A stretch of DNA of 64,000 bases from an uncultured Planctomycetaceae bacterium. Its GTDB lineage: Bacteria > Planctomycetota > Planctomycetia > Pirellulales > Pirellulaceae. The translations under genes and the position numbers were made by a program. The notes below the pieces were generated by a model. The model searched no databases. It saw only the letters and a program-made list of their open reading frames with translations, and was not told the DNA's origin. Positions 8,379-18,107 of the stretch are shown here, one piece after another (position 1 is the first letter of the stretch; the number at the start of each line of letters is the position of its first letter). The stretch spans positions 1-64,000 of the forward strand of contig CALMEE010000121.1 in the NCBI GenBank assembly GCA_937862885.1. The letters are read 5' to 3'.

Positions 8379-10202
8379 ATGGGAAGAATGCAACGACCTA
8401 TTTCGTTTCGCACGCATCCGCTGATTTCGCCGCGAGGGTGGTGTTTCATCCTGTCGCTGATCACGGCGCTGATCCTTTGTACGGACAGGATCTACGGACA
8501 GCAATCTGCTGCCGTTGATGGAACTGGTCGCATCGACGCCAGCCATCTCTTTCCCCATGACACGGTGGTTTACCTGCAAGTCAATGATATTGGGGCGCTC
8601 GTCGAAAGTGCATTGAATCATCCTTTGCGCGAAAAGATCGAGTCGCTCGAACAAGTTAGAAAAGGACTCTCGTCGCCACAATTTTTGCAACTTCGATTGG
8701 GCGTGGCACTACTTGAGACACAACTTGATACAGATTGGTTGACTGCATTAAAAGCGTTAGGTGGTCAAGGGCTCTATCTCGGAGCTGAACTTTCATCTCA
8801 ATCCATCGGTGTCGCTATACATGCCAATGATGAAGAATTGCTTAAACGAGCTGTGACATCAGTGCTGGGATTAATTAGGAGCCAGTCAGGAAGCGGACCG
8901 CCCCCATTTATTGTGGCCGACTATGCTAACGGCAAGACGGCCAAATTCGAAGAGAACCTGAGCATCGGCCGCTTCGGAGCCTGGCTGCTGCTTTCCAACA
9001 AGCATGAATTCTTATTGAAGATGGCGGACCGTCTGTTGCTATCGAACGAAGACGCAACGCTTGCTGACTCAAAAGAACTTGCTGCAGCAAAAATATCGTT
9101 AACTGAAGAAGCAAATGTCTGGCTCTACACTGCTTTACAACCGATTCGGGATTCGGGTCAAGCGCAGGCCTTATTTCGTGGCATGACCGATGAGCCTCCG
9201 GTAGAACTTTTGTTTGGTGGAGTCCTTGAAGCCCTTAAGTATGCCCCGTGGTTCACGGCAGACCTAGCCTTTCACGGTGAACAGATCGTGCTGAACAGCC
9301 ACCTGCCCTTCGATGCCGCGCAGACGTCGATCGATCGAGGCTTCTTTTTTGGAACTCAGGGACTAGGACGTGCTCCCATGTGTCTTGACATCCCGGAAAC
9401 CATGATGCAAGCAACCATTTATCGAGACTTGAGTAGCTGGTGGCTCAGCAAGGAAAACCTGTTCCCCGAAAACGTTGTCGCTCAACTCGCTCAAGGTGAT
9501 AGCCAACTTTCCACTGTTTTTGGTGGCGTAGATTTCGGTGCTGACGTACTCGGATCATTGCAGCCGGGAATGCGATTTATTGTCAAACAGCAGGAATACG
9601 CCGCAGACATCGATCCTGAAACAAAACTGCCGTCCTTTGCTCTGATTGTCCGACTGCAAAATCCCGAGCAAGCCCGTCGGTTCCGCATTAGCTTTCAGAG
9701 TCTTGTCGGGTTGTTGAATCTAGCGGAAGGTGGAATGTATCGGCCTCAAATCGAGGTGATGTCGACACGCGAAGATGGAATTCAACTTACGACAGGAACT
9801 TATGTTCCAGAAGCGGGCTATGATGGCGGTCTGATCATCTTCAATTTTTCACCAACGCTCGCCTTTCAGGATGACTATATGATCATCAGCTCAACCGAAC
9901 AATTGGCTCGCGAAATTGCCTTGAAGACGAAGGAACTGGATATCGAGGCTGATTCATCAGAATCAAACACCACGATTTCGGTCAACGTCCCCGAGGTTGT
10001 CCGACTCTTGAGGCTTAATCACGCTGCTTTGGTGGCAAATCAAATGCTTGAACAAGGCGTTGACAGAAAGTCAGCTGAGAGCCAAGTGAATTTGATCCTC
10101 GAAGTATTGGAGTTCGCACGGGCCGTCAATCTCGATTTCCGCGTTGATTCAAAGAGCTTGCTCCTGAAAATCGAATTACTGTTACTCGACAACCGAAATT
10201 AA
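8379..10202 (+). CDS. Exported protein of unknown function, DUF3352-like
   Basis: A 607-residue protein with an N-terminal signal sequence (hydrophobic stretch WCFILSLITALILC followed by a likely cleavage after IYG) and no other clear membrane helix. The body, starting at DASHLFPHDTVVYLQVNDI, resembles the DUF3352-type secreted proteins that are frequent in planctomycetes and whose function is unknown; no catalytic motif was recognised. GAAGGGG stands about eight bases before the ATG. The N-terminal part of the 843-residue protein at 44027-46558 looks like a distant relative. A strong hairpin follows the stop. It may be transcribed together with the DUF1800/DUF1501 pair 69 bases downstream, but the hairpin argues for partial separation. 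Confidence 0.8.
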   Translation: MGRMQRPISFRTHPLISPRGWCFILSLITALILCTDRIYGQQSAAVDGTGRIDASHLFPHDTVVYLQVNDIGALVESALNHPLREKIESLEQVRKGLSSPQFLQLRLGVALLETQLDTDWLTALKALGGQGLYLGAELSSQSIGVAIHANDEELLKRAVTSVLGLIRSQSGSGPPPFIVADYANGKTAKFEENLSIGRFGAWLLLSNKHEFLLKMADRLLLSNEDATLADSKELAAAKISLTEEANVWLYTALQPIRDSGQAQALFRGMTDEPPVELLFGGVLEALKYAPWFTADLAFHGEQIVLNSHLPFDAAQTSIDRGFFFGTQGLGRAPMCLDIPETMMQATIYRDLSSWWLSKENLFPENVVAQLAQGDSQLSTVFGGVDFGADVLGSLQPGMRFIVKQQEYAADIDPETKLPSFALIVRLQNPEQARRFRISFQSLVGLLNLAEGGMYRPQIEVMSTREDGIQLTTGTYVPEAGYDGGLIIFNFSPTLAFQDDYMIISSTEQLAREIALKTKELDIEADSSESNTTISVNVPEVVRLLRLNHAALVANQMLEQGVDRKSAESQVNLILEVLEFARAVNLDFRVDSKSLLLKIELLLLDNRN

Positions 10203-10210
10203 ATTGCTGA

Positions 10211-10252
10211 CATCATCATCTACAAAACGGCTTATGCCGTGTAATGATGATG
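10211..10252 (+). terminator. Hairpin between the DUF3352-like and DUF1800 genes
   Basis: Outer arms CATCATCAT (10211-10219) and ATGATGATG (10244-10252) enclose TAC/GTA and ACGGC/GCCGT with a TTAT loop, 17 pairs in all with two small bulges on the left side. No T-run follows, so it may act as an RNA-stability or attenuation element rather than a simple terminator. Confidence 0.45.
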
Positions 10253-10271
10253 GGTCCTGAATGAAGCTAAC

Positions 10272-11618
10272 ATGATCGATTCCAATGATCCGTGGGTTCC
10301 TTGGGAACCGAATGAAAAAGAGCCTTGGGACTTGCTCCGTGCCGCTCATTTGGTGCGCCGCGCGGGTTTCGCCGTAACGTTCCAAGAACTAGATGCGCTG
10401 GTTGCTCAAGGATACGAACGAACCGTCGATCAGTTGTTTCAACTGGGTGGCCGGGAGGATTTTGAAATAGAAATGGCACCGATCGAGCAGACGATCGGCT
10501 CACAACAAGATCCGGCTGCCCTGGCTTCGTGGTGGCTGTTGCGAATGGTTGGCTCCCCCTGCCAACTCTTGGAAAAAATCACGTTTTTCTGGCACGGGCA
10601 TTTTGCCACCAGCGCGGACAAAGTCGCGGACGCGAAGGCCATGCTCGCACAAAATCGTGTGCTTCGCGCAAATGCCTTGGGCTCGTTTGAAACATTGCTG
10701 CAACTTATTTCCCGCGATGTGGCAATGTTGACCTATTTGGATTCGACGGAAAATCGTAAAACACGACCGAACGAAAATTACGCCCGCGAACTAATGGAAT
10801 TGTTTTGTCTAGGACCAGGCAATTACACGGAAGGGGACATCAAAGAACTCGCGCGGTGTTTTACAGGATGGGAAGTTCGCCAGAATCGGTTCCAATTCAA
10901 CAAACACCAACATGATACTGGAATCAAGTCATTGCTTGGCCGCTCCGGCCACTTCAGCGGCGAGGAGGCGGTTCGTATTGTGCTGGAACAACCTGCCGCG
11001 GCTACGTTTATTGCCGGCAAGCTAGTGCGGTTTTTCTGCACGGATAACGAGTTGGATGCAGAGTTGTTGAAACCATTGGCAGGCAAGCTGCGGGAAAATG
11101 ATTTCGCAATTGCCCCTGTTTTGAGAAAAATTTTGACGAGTCGTTACTTTTGGTCGGATCGATCGATGGGGCAAAAAGTACGCTCGCCGGTCGAATTGGC
11201 GATCGGCATGATTCGTACTCTTGGACTCTCGACGAATATGTATGAACTGCGGCGACGCTTGTCCGCATTGGGACAGTTACCAATGTTTCCACCCAACGTG
11301 AAAGGTTGGGAAGGTGGCCGGACATGGATTAACGCCGCGACATTTGTGGAACGTATCAACCTGGTTGTACAAATGGCCAATGAGGCGGCCAATCAGAGCG
11401 GTCATCGGTCAATTGCTCGCATGTTGGTGTTTTCTGCTGGTGGCCAACTTAGCCAGCAAATCGATCGACTTGTTGATCACTTCTTTGCCGTTCGTCCTCC
11501 CGAGGCAACCTTAGAGCGGCTGGTGGAATCCTTTAGGCGACAATCAGGGGGCACTAATGAACAAGTCAAAGAGTTGCTGGTCGCATTGGCTGCGATTCCT
11601 GAATTTCATTTAATTTGA
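10272..11618 (+). CDS. DUF1800 domain protein
   Basis: A 448-residue member of the DUF1800 family, common in planctomycetes and usually encoded beside a DUF1501 protein, as here. Typical blocks are seen: AAHLVRRAGFAVT near the N terminus, FWHGHFATSADKV, a RENYARELMELFCLG-like block (NYARELMELFCLG), ELARCFTGW and FPPNVKGWEGGRTWI. The biochemical role of the family is not established; links to export or cell-surface processes are guesses. No signal peptide is obvious. The DUF1501 gene begins 89 bases after the stop, suggesting one transcript. Confidence 0.88.
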   Translation: MIDSNDPWVPWEPNEKEPWDLLRAAHLVRRAGFAVTFQELDALVAQGYERTVDQLFQLGGREDFEIEMAPIEQTIGSQQDPAALASWWLLRMVGSPCQLLEKITFFWHGHFATSADKVADAKAMLAQNRVLRANALGSFETLLQLISRDVAMLTYLDSTENRKTRPNENYARELMELFCLGPGNYTEGDIKELARCFTGWEVRQNRFQFNKHQHDTGIKSLLGRSGHFSGEEAVRIVLEQPAAATFIAGKLVRFFCTDNELDAELLKPLAGKLRENDFAIAPVLRKILTSRYFWSDRSMGQKVRSPVELAIGMIRTLGLSTNMYELRRRLSALGQLPMFPPNVKGWEGGRTWINAATFVERINLVVQMANEAANQSGHRSIARMLVFSAGGQLSQQIDRLVDHFFAVRPPEATLERLVESFRRQSGGTNEQVKELLVALAAIPEFHLI

Positions 11619-11707
11619 TAGGTTACACGGAAAACAACCCTGAGCCGTTATGTGACCGTTACACATGGCATGGTATTAGATCCGAATTTTGCACGGAGAG
11701 AGGTTCA

Positions 11708-12931
11708 ATGGCCAACCGTCGTCAATTTATTCAGGCGTCGTTTAGCAACGCGGCACTCATCAGCCTGTCGTGGCAAGTCCCAAGTTTTCTTGTCAATGCC
11801 ACCAGATCGACAACCACCAAAAATGCCGATCGTATTCTAGTCGTCATCCAACTCAGTGGTGGCAACGATGGCTTGAATACCGTGATTCCTTACGGTGATG
11901 ACGCGTACTACCGAAACCGCTTCACTTTGGCGATCGACCAGCCAGCCGTCCTCAAGATTAATGACTACCTCGGATTACATCCTGCGCTCAGAGGCTTTTC
12001 GGAAATGCTTGATCTGCGGCGTTTGGCTATTGTACAAGGAGTTGGTTACCCCAACCCAAATCGGTCACACTTTGAATCGATGGACTTATGGCACACGGCG
12101 CATCGCATTGCCGAGAACCGTCAACTAGGATGGCTCGGTCGATGTCTTGAAGATCACTACGGTCTCACTCAGGAACTACCGGCCATTCATTACGGTGACG
12201 GAAAACAACCGCTAGCCCTGGCCACCCGCGGCACGCCAGCCCCTTCGATCGCGAATCTTGACCAGTTCCGGCTGAACATCGCTGATCGCAAAGGCTTCCT
12301 GAGCGGACTCCGGCAAGACATGTCAGTGCGTCGGCCCAGCGACCACAATCCATTACTCGGCTACATTCACGACAGCGCGGGCATCGCTTTGAAAACTTCT
12401 GAGAGATTGGAAAACATAATCGAAACCACTCGTGAATTGGCGGCGTACCCGGCGACGCGACTCGGCCGAAAATTGGCGGCCGTTTCCCAATTGATGGATT
12501 CGGGACTTGGGACGCGAATTTATTATGTCACTCACGATGGTTTTGATACGCATGCGAATCAAGGAACGACGCATGCGGCGCTGCTACAGGAACTGGGGGA
12601 CGCGGTGTTGGCGTTCACAAATGACCTGGATAAGCGCGGGCATCTTGAACGAACCGCAATCGTGTCATTTTCCGAGTTCGGACGACGAGTACGCGAGAAC
12701 GCCAGCCGCGGTACCGATCACGGAGCAGCCGCTCCCCTGTTCATTGCTGGGGGCGACGTCAACTCAGGTTTACTCAATGAGCATCCCAGCTTGACCGATT
12801 TGGACGAAGGCGATTTGAAGTTTTCGATCGACTACCGTCGCATCTACGCAACGCTGTTGGACGATTGGCTGGGAATAGATTCCGAATCTATCTTGGGCGG
12901 ACGCTTTCCAGCTTTTGATCTGTTCTCGTAA
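11708..12931 (+). CDS. DUF1501 domain protein, probably Tat-exported
   Basis: A 407-residue DUF1501 protein of the sulfatase/alkaline-phosphatase-like superfamily, paired with the DUF1800 gene upstream. The start is placed at the ATG at 11708, preceded by GGAGAGAGG; it gives an N terminus NRRQFIQ plus a hydrophobic stretch, which looks like a twin-arginine signal. The longer open frame from 11615 lacks such a leader. Family blocks VVIQLSGGNDGLNTVIP, DGFDTHANQ, FSEFGRRVRENASRGTDHGAA and a C-terminal DYRRIYATLLDDWLG are clear. Function of the family is unresolved; the His/Asp-rich GTDHG block suggests metal binding. Confidence 0.9.
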   Translation: MANRRQFIQASFSNAALISLSWQVPSFLVNATRSTTTKNADRILVVIQLSGGNDGLNTVIPYGDDAYYRNRFTLAIDQPAVLKINDYLGLHPALRGFSEMLDLRRLAIVQGVGYPNPNRSHFESMDLWHTAHRIAENRQLGWLGRCLEDHYGLTQELPAIHYGDGKQPLALATRGTPAPSIANLDQFRLNIADRKGFLSGLRQDMSVRRPSDHNPLLGYIHDSAGIALKTSERLENIIETTRELAAYPATRLGRKLAAVSQLMDSGLGTRIYYVTHDGFDTHANQGTTHAALLQELGDAVLAFTNDLDKRGHLERTAIVSFSEFGRRVRENASRGTDHGAAAPLFIAGGDVNSGLLNEHPSLTDLDEGDLKFSIDYRRIYATLLDDWLGIDSESILGGRFPAFDLFS

Positions 12932-13583
12932 TGGCTCTGACACTCAGCATTGCCAAGCGTATTCGCAAAGTGTTCGGCAACTTTATGTGTGCTGCAGCAA
13001 ACAGGCAAATCGGCTAATGCATGACTAGAGGGAGTACTCGCCAAAGAAGCAGCTTCAAACCAAGTGTGGGTGAGTAAATCATCATCACAGGTGCTAAGAT
13101 CATGGTTTTTCGGCAGTCCAGCGGTATTGCAAGAGCACCTCTTAAAAATAACATTGATTCCTTTCTCCATTTACCCGACGTAGCACGATTTTTCGCGAAC
13201 TACTGAAGTATTTCCCTTGCTGAGCGTTTTCGTCGATATCAGTCGCGACCAATTTGCCTCCCGCAGACAAATGATGCAGATATTTCGGAAAATTGAGCAG
13301 CCATTGTCGGATCGAAAATGAATCGCCAACTTTCTCTTGCGAAATGCGTCAATATGAGTCACACTAAACCGCGATTCTTTGTTGTTTAATCGATGTTTTG
13401 AAAGCCATTCCGCTGCAAAATTCGTGTTTGCAACTGGTGAAGCAAGAAATTGCAGCTCGGCGGCACCACCGAATGGCAGCAACCTCAAGGAATCAAAGAA
13501 CTATTGCCCAAGTTTCTATTTTCGGTGTGAAGTGTTTTTGCGAATAACTTTTGAAATACAATTGCTGGAGTAGATTTCTAACC
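12932..13583. other. Intergenic region, no gene seen
   Basis: About 650 bases between the DUF1501 gene and the ABC-2 permease. Only short unsupported open frames are present on either strand, and no tRNA, terminator with a T-run or repeat family was recognised. Confidence 0.5.
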
Positions 13584-15407
13584 TTGATCATTGGACCTAT
13601 TTTTCGACGTGAGGCAGCTATTGCGCCTCGCCGCGCACGTCACTTTATTTTACGTGCAATCTATGGATTCGCCCTGCTATTGTTGATTTGCACAGCATGG
13701 ATGGTTGTCGCGAAAACGCAAATGATTCGCAACGTAGGCGATCTTGCTCGATTCGGTGCTATTCTGTTTCAAGTTTTAGCACCGCTGCAATTGGCATTGT
13801 TGGTCTTTTTGACTGCGGTCCGCTCGGCAACCAATGTCTCAGTCGAGAAGGATCGCAAAACCTTAATCCTGTTGTTGGTAACTCGATTATCCGACAATGA
13901 ACTGGTGCTGGGAAAGCTCTTTTCCAGCCTGATCAACACGGTAGTTATGCTGCTTACGGCCTTGCCGATCTTTATGCTGATTGTGCTGTTGGGTGGTTCC
14001 TCCTTCCAACAGGTATTGGCTACGTTTGTGGTGACCGGTGTTACTGCGTTGGTGGCCGGAAGTTTAGGCACGACTTTTGGATTCTGGCGCGAAAAAACGT
14101 TTCAAACATTGGCGCTAGTCGCTTTATCGTTGGTCTTTTGGATCGGTGCATCAGAAGCATTAGTATTTTTGCCCGCTGGGCCTTTTGGCATGCAGGGAGT
14201 GGCAATGGCCGAGGCGACCAGTCCCATTCGCGCGATCATCGCTGCCAGCAGTCCAGGTGTCCTCAATATTTGGCAAACTCAAATACTCCCGTTCACGTTG
14301 TTCGCATTCATGCTGAGTGTGATATTGAACGCCATCGCAGTTTGGCGCGTGCGCATTTGGAACCCCAATCGAGATGTGCGCGTCGGGCAAATAGCCGAAT
14401 TCAGCGAAGATGAGGACACGTCACTCGATACTTCTGATTCCGCCGAGTTGAGCCGCGCCGGGCATGTCGATGACCGGCGCCGATTAATTAGCCAAAAAAG
14501 TCGTGCGGTATGGGACAACCCGATATTGTGGCGAGAAACGATGACGTGGGCTCACGGCAAAAAGATCCTGTTTATTCGCTTGGCTTTCTGGATCTTGGCA
14601 GCTTGCGCGGCTTATATTTTGTGGCAAATGGTCGTCACCAAGACAGCCGTTGCCCGCAGTACCGACACCGTGGGCTACATCGCTCCATTTGTCCAGGTGT
14701 TGGTGCCGCTGATGCTCTTGAGTTTGGTGATGCTGAATGCGTTGAGCGTCTCTAGTATCACGGCGGAACGGGACCTCAAATCCATCGATTTGTTGATGGT
14801 GACCGACTTGTCCCCCAAAGAATTTTTGTTTGGAAAGTTAGGCGGAGTGCTTTGCGTGGCCTGTGACACTGTGCTGTTGCCGATTTTGTTGTGTCTATTT
14901 CTTTGGTTTAGTGGAGTGCTTTCACTGGTCAACTTGATTTACGTTTTGTTGGCATGGTCGGCTTTGGTCATCTTCGTTTCCGTTTTGGGACTGCATTGTG
15001 GCATGGTCTATCCGGGTAGTCGCCAGGCGATTGGAGTCAGCTTGAGTACCGTTTTCTTTCTGTTTTTAGGCATCGTCACGGCGATGGTGGTCATGATCTC
15101 CTTCACAGGAAATGTGGAAGTGCAATTCACTCCGTTCCTGGCTTGTATCGTAGGGGGGGGCATCGGTTTGTATGTCGCTTTGGGATCACGCAATCCATCA
15201 CCGGCTATCGCGCTGGCATCGGGCGTTTTGCCATTGGCCATGTTTTACGTGATCACGAGCGTTTTCTTGGGTGAATACTTCAACGTGACTCTTGTTGTTT
15301 GTTTGGTATACGGATTTGCAACGACTGCCATGTTGATGCCGGCTTTAGGTGAATTCAATATAACGTTGGGCCGTTCTCGCTTGGATGAGATTGAATCCCT
15401 TGCTTAA
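13584..15407 (+). CDS. ABC-2 type transporter permease, internally duplicated
   Basis: Integral membrane protein of about 607 residues with roughly 12 hydrophobic helices. The two halves are alike: the block NVGDLARFGAILFQVLAPLQ followed by EKDRKTLILLLVTRLSDNELVLGKLFSS in the first half matches TVGYIAPFVQVLVPLM and ERDLKSIDLLMVTDLSPKEFLFGKLGG in the second. This block is characteristic of ABC-2 permeases (GldF/NosY type). A charged linker (around EFSEDEDTSLDTSDSAELSRAG) joins the halves. No ATG opens the frame; the start is placed at the TTG at 13584 giving MIIGPIFRRE, with TTG at 13551 as the alternative. No ATPase gene is adjacent in this window, so the partner must be encoded elsewhere. 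It starts a run with two CBS membrane proteins 15 bases downstream. Confidence 0.82.
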   Translation: MIIGPIFRREAAIAPRRARHFILRAIYGFALLLLICTAWMVVAKTQMIRNVGDLARFGAILFQVLAPLQLALLVFLTAVRSATNVSVEKDRKTLILLLVTRLSDNELVLGKLFSSLINTVVMLLTALPIFMLIVLLGGSSFQQVLATFVVTGVTALVAGSLGTTFGFWREKTFQTLALVALSLVFWIGASEALVFLPAGPFGMQGVAMAEATSPIRAIIAASSPGVLNIWQTQILPFTLFAFMLSVILNAIAVWRVRIWNPNRDVRVGQIAEFSEDEDTSLDTSDSAELSRAGHVDDRRRLISQKSRAVWDNPILWRETMTWAHGKKILFIRLAFWILAACAAYILWQMVVTKTAVARSTDTVGYIAPFVQVLVPLMLLSLVMLNALSVSSITAERDLKSIDLLMVTDLSPKEFLFGKLGGVLCVACDTVLLPILLCLFLWFSGVLSLVNLIYVLLAWSALVIFVSVLGLHCGMVYPGSRQAIGVSLSTVFFLFLGIVTAMVVMISFTGNVEVQFTPFLACIVGGGIGLYVALGSRNPSPAIALASGVLPLAMFYVITSVFLGEYFNVTLVVCLVYGFATTAMLMPALGEFNITLGRSRLDEIESLA

Positions 15408-15422
15408 TTCAATTGCCCTGCG

Positions 15423-16700
15423 ATGTTAAACGCACTTTGGGAACTGACACCTTATCTCGTCGCCATGCTGATCCTGATCGGCTGTTCAGGATTTTTTTCG
15501 GCGAGCGAGGCTTCGCTGTTCTCGCTTCGTCCACAAGATCGCCGTTCATTGGCCACAGGCAAGGCCGCAGATCGCACGGCGGCTAAGTTGCTGCGCGATC
15601 CCAATCGCCTTCTGTCAGCGGTCTTGTTTTGGAATCTGGTCGTCAACGTCACCTATTTCGCGATCGGCTCAATTTGCACGCTGAACTTGGAGCGACGAGA
15701 CGATATTGGAACGGTGTCCGCTGGTCTTTTCGCTATGGTGACGTTGATCCTGTTGATCTTTTTCAGTGAACTTTTGCCCAAGACATTCGCGGTCCTGAAT
15801 CCACGTGGTATGTCTCGCTTGGTTAGCGTTCCATTGTCGATTGCCGTTCGGTTGACTGACCCGATTATGCCTGTGTTGCAATCCGTGCAACGATTTTCGC
15901 GGCGTTTAATCTGGCCGGGCCTTAAGCCTGAAAAGTATTTGGAAGTTGCGGATCTGGAGAGAGCGATTTTGTTAGGAAGTCATGACGCCGCCTTTATTGA
16001 ACAGGAACAGGCGGTTCTACAAAACGTCGTCCACTTATCAGATATTCGGATTGATGAGTGGATGCGCCCCCGCACGCAAATTAAAGTTCTCAAGCCGCCG
16101 ATCACATTCGAAAGCCTCAATCGTGAGTTCCCTGCAAACGGATACTTGTTTATTGCCGAACCAAAAAACGAAGAAATTGCCCGCTTCATCCATGTTGATG
16201 AGTTGAGAAAACTCCCGCCCGATGCCAACCTTGACCAGTATGCTGAGCGCGTCCTGTACCTGCCTTGGAATTCGACAGTAGCCGATGCACTGGAAAAAAT
16301 GGCAAAACGAGATCATCAAGTTGTGGTTGCCGTCAACGAATATGGCGATGGTGTCGGCGTGTTGACGATGGACGATTTGCTGGAATCAATTTTCGCCTTT
16401 TCCCCGGGAAGAACCACTGGGTTTCTCGAACAAGTACAACTACGCAAGATCGGGGAACACCGCTGGTTGGTTTCCGGAATGATGAGCCTGAAGCGGTTGG
16501 CCCGCAAATTGCATGTTGAGTTCCCAGAAACCTTCAGTGTTACTGTAGCAGGCATCATCGAAGAAGTAATTCAACGCGTCATGCAAGAGGGGGACGAGTG
16601 CGAATGGGGTCCACTGCATTTCAGAGTATTGCACGCCACGACGCGAGCCGAAGCCGAAATCGAGGTCAGTTTGTCTAAGCATGTGGAGCAAACTTCATGA
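15423..16700 (+). CDS. CNNM/CorC-HlyC family membrane protein with CBS domains
   Basis: A 425-residue protein with an N-terminal DUF21 transmembrane domain (FSASEASLFSLRP signature and about four helices up to residue 155), a cytoplasmic CBS pair (around 200-330, including VVVAVNEYGDGVGVLTMDDLLE) and a C-terminal CorC/HlyC-type domain (RKIGEHRWLVSGMMSLKRL onward). Members are linked to magnesium or cobalt efflux and divalent-cation homeostasis; older annotations call them hemolysins. Its stop overlaps the ATG of a second member by four bases (ATGA), so the two are translationally coupled and may form a heteromer. Confidence 0.88.
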   Translation: MLNALWELTPYLVAMLILIGCSGFFSASEASLFSLRPQDRRSLATGKAADRTAAKLLRDPNRLLSAVLFWNLVVNVTYFAIGSICTLNLERRDDIGTVSAGLFAMVTLILLIFFSELLPKTFAVLNPRGMSRLVSVPLSIAVRLTDPIMPVLQSVQRFSRRLIWPGLKPEKYLEVADLERAILLGSHDAAFIEQEQAVLQNVVHLSDIRIDEWMRPRTQIKVLKPPITFESLNREFPANGYLFIAEPKNEEIARFIHVDELRKLPPDANLDQYAERVLYLPWNSTVADALEKMAKRDHQVVVAVNEYGDGVGVLTMDDLLESIFAFSPGRTTGFLEQVQLRKIGEHRWLVSGMMSLKRLARKLHVEFPETFSVTVAGIIEEVIQRVMQEGDECEWGPLHFRVLHATTRAEAEIEVSLSKHVEQTS

Positions 16701-17704
16701 TCTGGATCGCATTAGGGTTATTGTTGATCGGGTTGTTTCTTAGCGCTTTTTTTTCGGGAAGTGAAACCGGTTTCTTCCGAGTCAGCCGCGTCAGACTCGT
16801 TATGGACACCATCGATGGTGATCCGCTGGCACGCCAACTGCTGCATCTATCCAATCACCCACAATGGTTCGTCGCTACGGCACTGATCGGCAACAACTTG
16901 GCGAACTATTTGGTTTCGATGTCGATTATTGTTTTGTCCAGCTTGATGTTCGCTGGAATTACACAAGTCGGCGAACTCGCCATCGCCCTTGCGCTCTCCC
17001 CACTTTTGTTCGTCTATGGCGAATTGTTGCCGAAGAGTGTTTACCTCGACGCGCCGAACCGCATGTTGCGAATCAGCGCGCCACTCTTCATATTTTTTGT
17101 CGTCTTGTTCGCACCCATCTCTGCCATCTTGTGGCTCCTGGGCCAGCTTATCGAAAAATTGTTGGGTAAATCACCCGTGCGCGTTCGCGCCAATCTGGCA
17201 CGAAAAGAAATACAAAAAGTGATTGAAGAAGGACACCAGACCGGAATTCTACAAGATTCACAACGCCATCTTGCACATAACTTCATTGAACATGCATCGA
17301 GAAGCGTCAGTGAAGTCATGCGATCAATGAGCCGATATCCATTGATTACCGAGCATACGACTTGTGAAAATGCCTTGCGCATCGCCAAGAGAAACAACCT
17401 GAATGAGCTCCCAGTCCGGGATTCGCGCACCCGTAAACTGACGGGCTACGTTAAGGCAACCGACCTGTTGCTTGCAGTCTCTGCGGCTGATGGCAAACAT
17501 GCACCGATCAGTCCCCTATTAAAAACGCTTGTCGAGGTTTCAACAGAGGACAAATTCGGAGAAGCTCTATTCAAACTCCAAAATGCTCGCGAACCGTTGG
17601 CGCGTGTCGTCAATCTTGAAGGCGAGTCGGTCGGCTTGGTTGCTTTGGCCGCGCTGAAAGAACCTTTGCTCAGCGGCCCATTGTTGGGAATGCGTCGTGC
17701 TTAG
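16697..17704 (+). CDS. CNNM-type membrane protein, shorter paralogue
   Basis: A 335-residue paralogue of the protein encoded just upstream, with the same DUF21 signature (FFSGSETGFFRVSRVRL) and membrane helices to about residue 155, then a CBS region (LNELPVRDSRTRKLTGYVKATDLL) but without a clear CorC/HlyC C-terminal domain. The loss of that domain and the ATGA overlap with its partner suggest it works as the second subunit of a two-protein cation transporter or regulator. Function in magnesium handling is inferred from the family. Confidence 0.87.
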   Translation: MIWIALGLLLIGLFLSAFFSGSETGFFRVSRVRLVMDTIDGDPLARQLLHLSNHPQWFVATALIGNNLANYLVSMSIIVLSSLMFAGITQVGELAIALALSPLLFVYGELLPKSVYLDAPNRMLRISAPLFIFFVVLFAPISAILWLLGQLIEKLLGKSPVRVRANLARKEIQKVIEEGHQTGILQDSQRHLAHNFIEHASRSVSEVMRSMSRYPLITEHTTCENALRIAKRNNLNELPVRDSRTRKLTGYVKATDLLLAVSAADGKHAPISPLLKTLVEVSTEDKFGEALFKLQNAREPLARVVNLEGESVGLVALAALKEPLLSGPLLGMRRA

Positions 17705-17852
17705 TCGATTAGTGCTCTGCATGCGGATTCATTAAGACACGTTATTCTTTAACCTAATGAATTCAAAAGCGAAGATTTCACAGATGGAATTACCGCATAA
17801 TGCACGTTCTGGAAATTCTACTTAGACCGCTCACTAACCTATCCGCTTGCTA

Positions 17853-18107
17853 TTAACCGGTTGGATTCTTGTGGTAGCCGAGTGATTTGATAACCGACAA
17901 CACTTCTTCGAATGTAATGTAACGTCGGCGATTCATCAGTTTGTACTGGTCAACTGCACGAGCAAGCTCAGCAGCATCCGGCGAGAGTTCCTGATGTGAA
18001 TTTGCAAATTGCCGTCGCTCAAATCCAGTGCCGTTGGAACTGTTTGGAGCCATGCGACGATCAATGAAACCGGTAGCTAGGAAGTCGCTAGAAGTAGACA
18101 TTGTCAT
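17853..18107 (-). CDS. Small conserved protein of unknown function
   Basis: An 84-residue soluble protein with no signal or membrane segment. The N-terminal part is low complexity and variable; the C-terminal half, with FERRQFANSHQELSPDAAEL and the helical YKLMNRRRYITFEEVLSVI, looks strongly constrained and resembles small proteins seen repeatedly in Pirellulales. Arginine-rich RRRYI could contact nucleic acid, but this is a guess. Start options are ATG at 18107 or 18101; GGAA precedes the second. It stands alone, convergent with the CBS protein gene. Confidence 0.7.
   Translation of the reverse strand: MTMSTSSDFLATGFIDRRMAPNSSNGTGFERRQFANSHQELSPDAAELARAVDQYKLMNRRRYITFEEVLSVIKSLGYHKNPTG

Noticed and set aside
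17727-17762. ATTCATTA/TAATGAAT inverted repeat after the CBS protein gene
   Set aside because: Eight-base AT-rich arms with a 20-base loop and no T-run; too weak to call a terminator.
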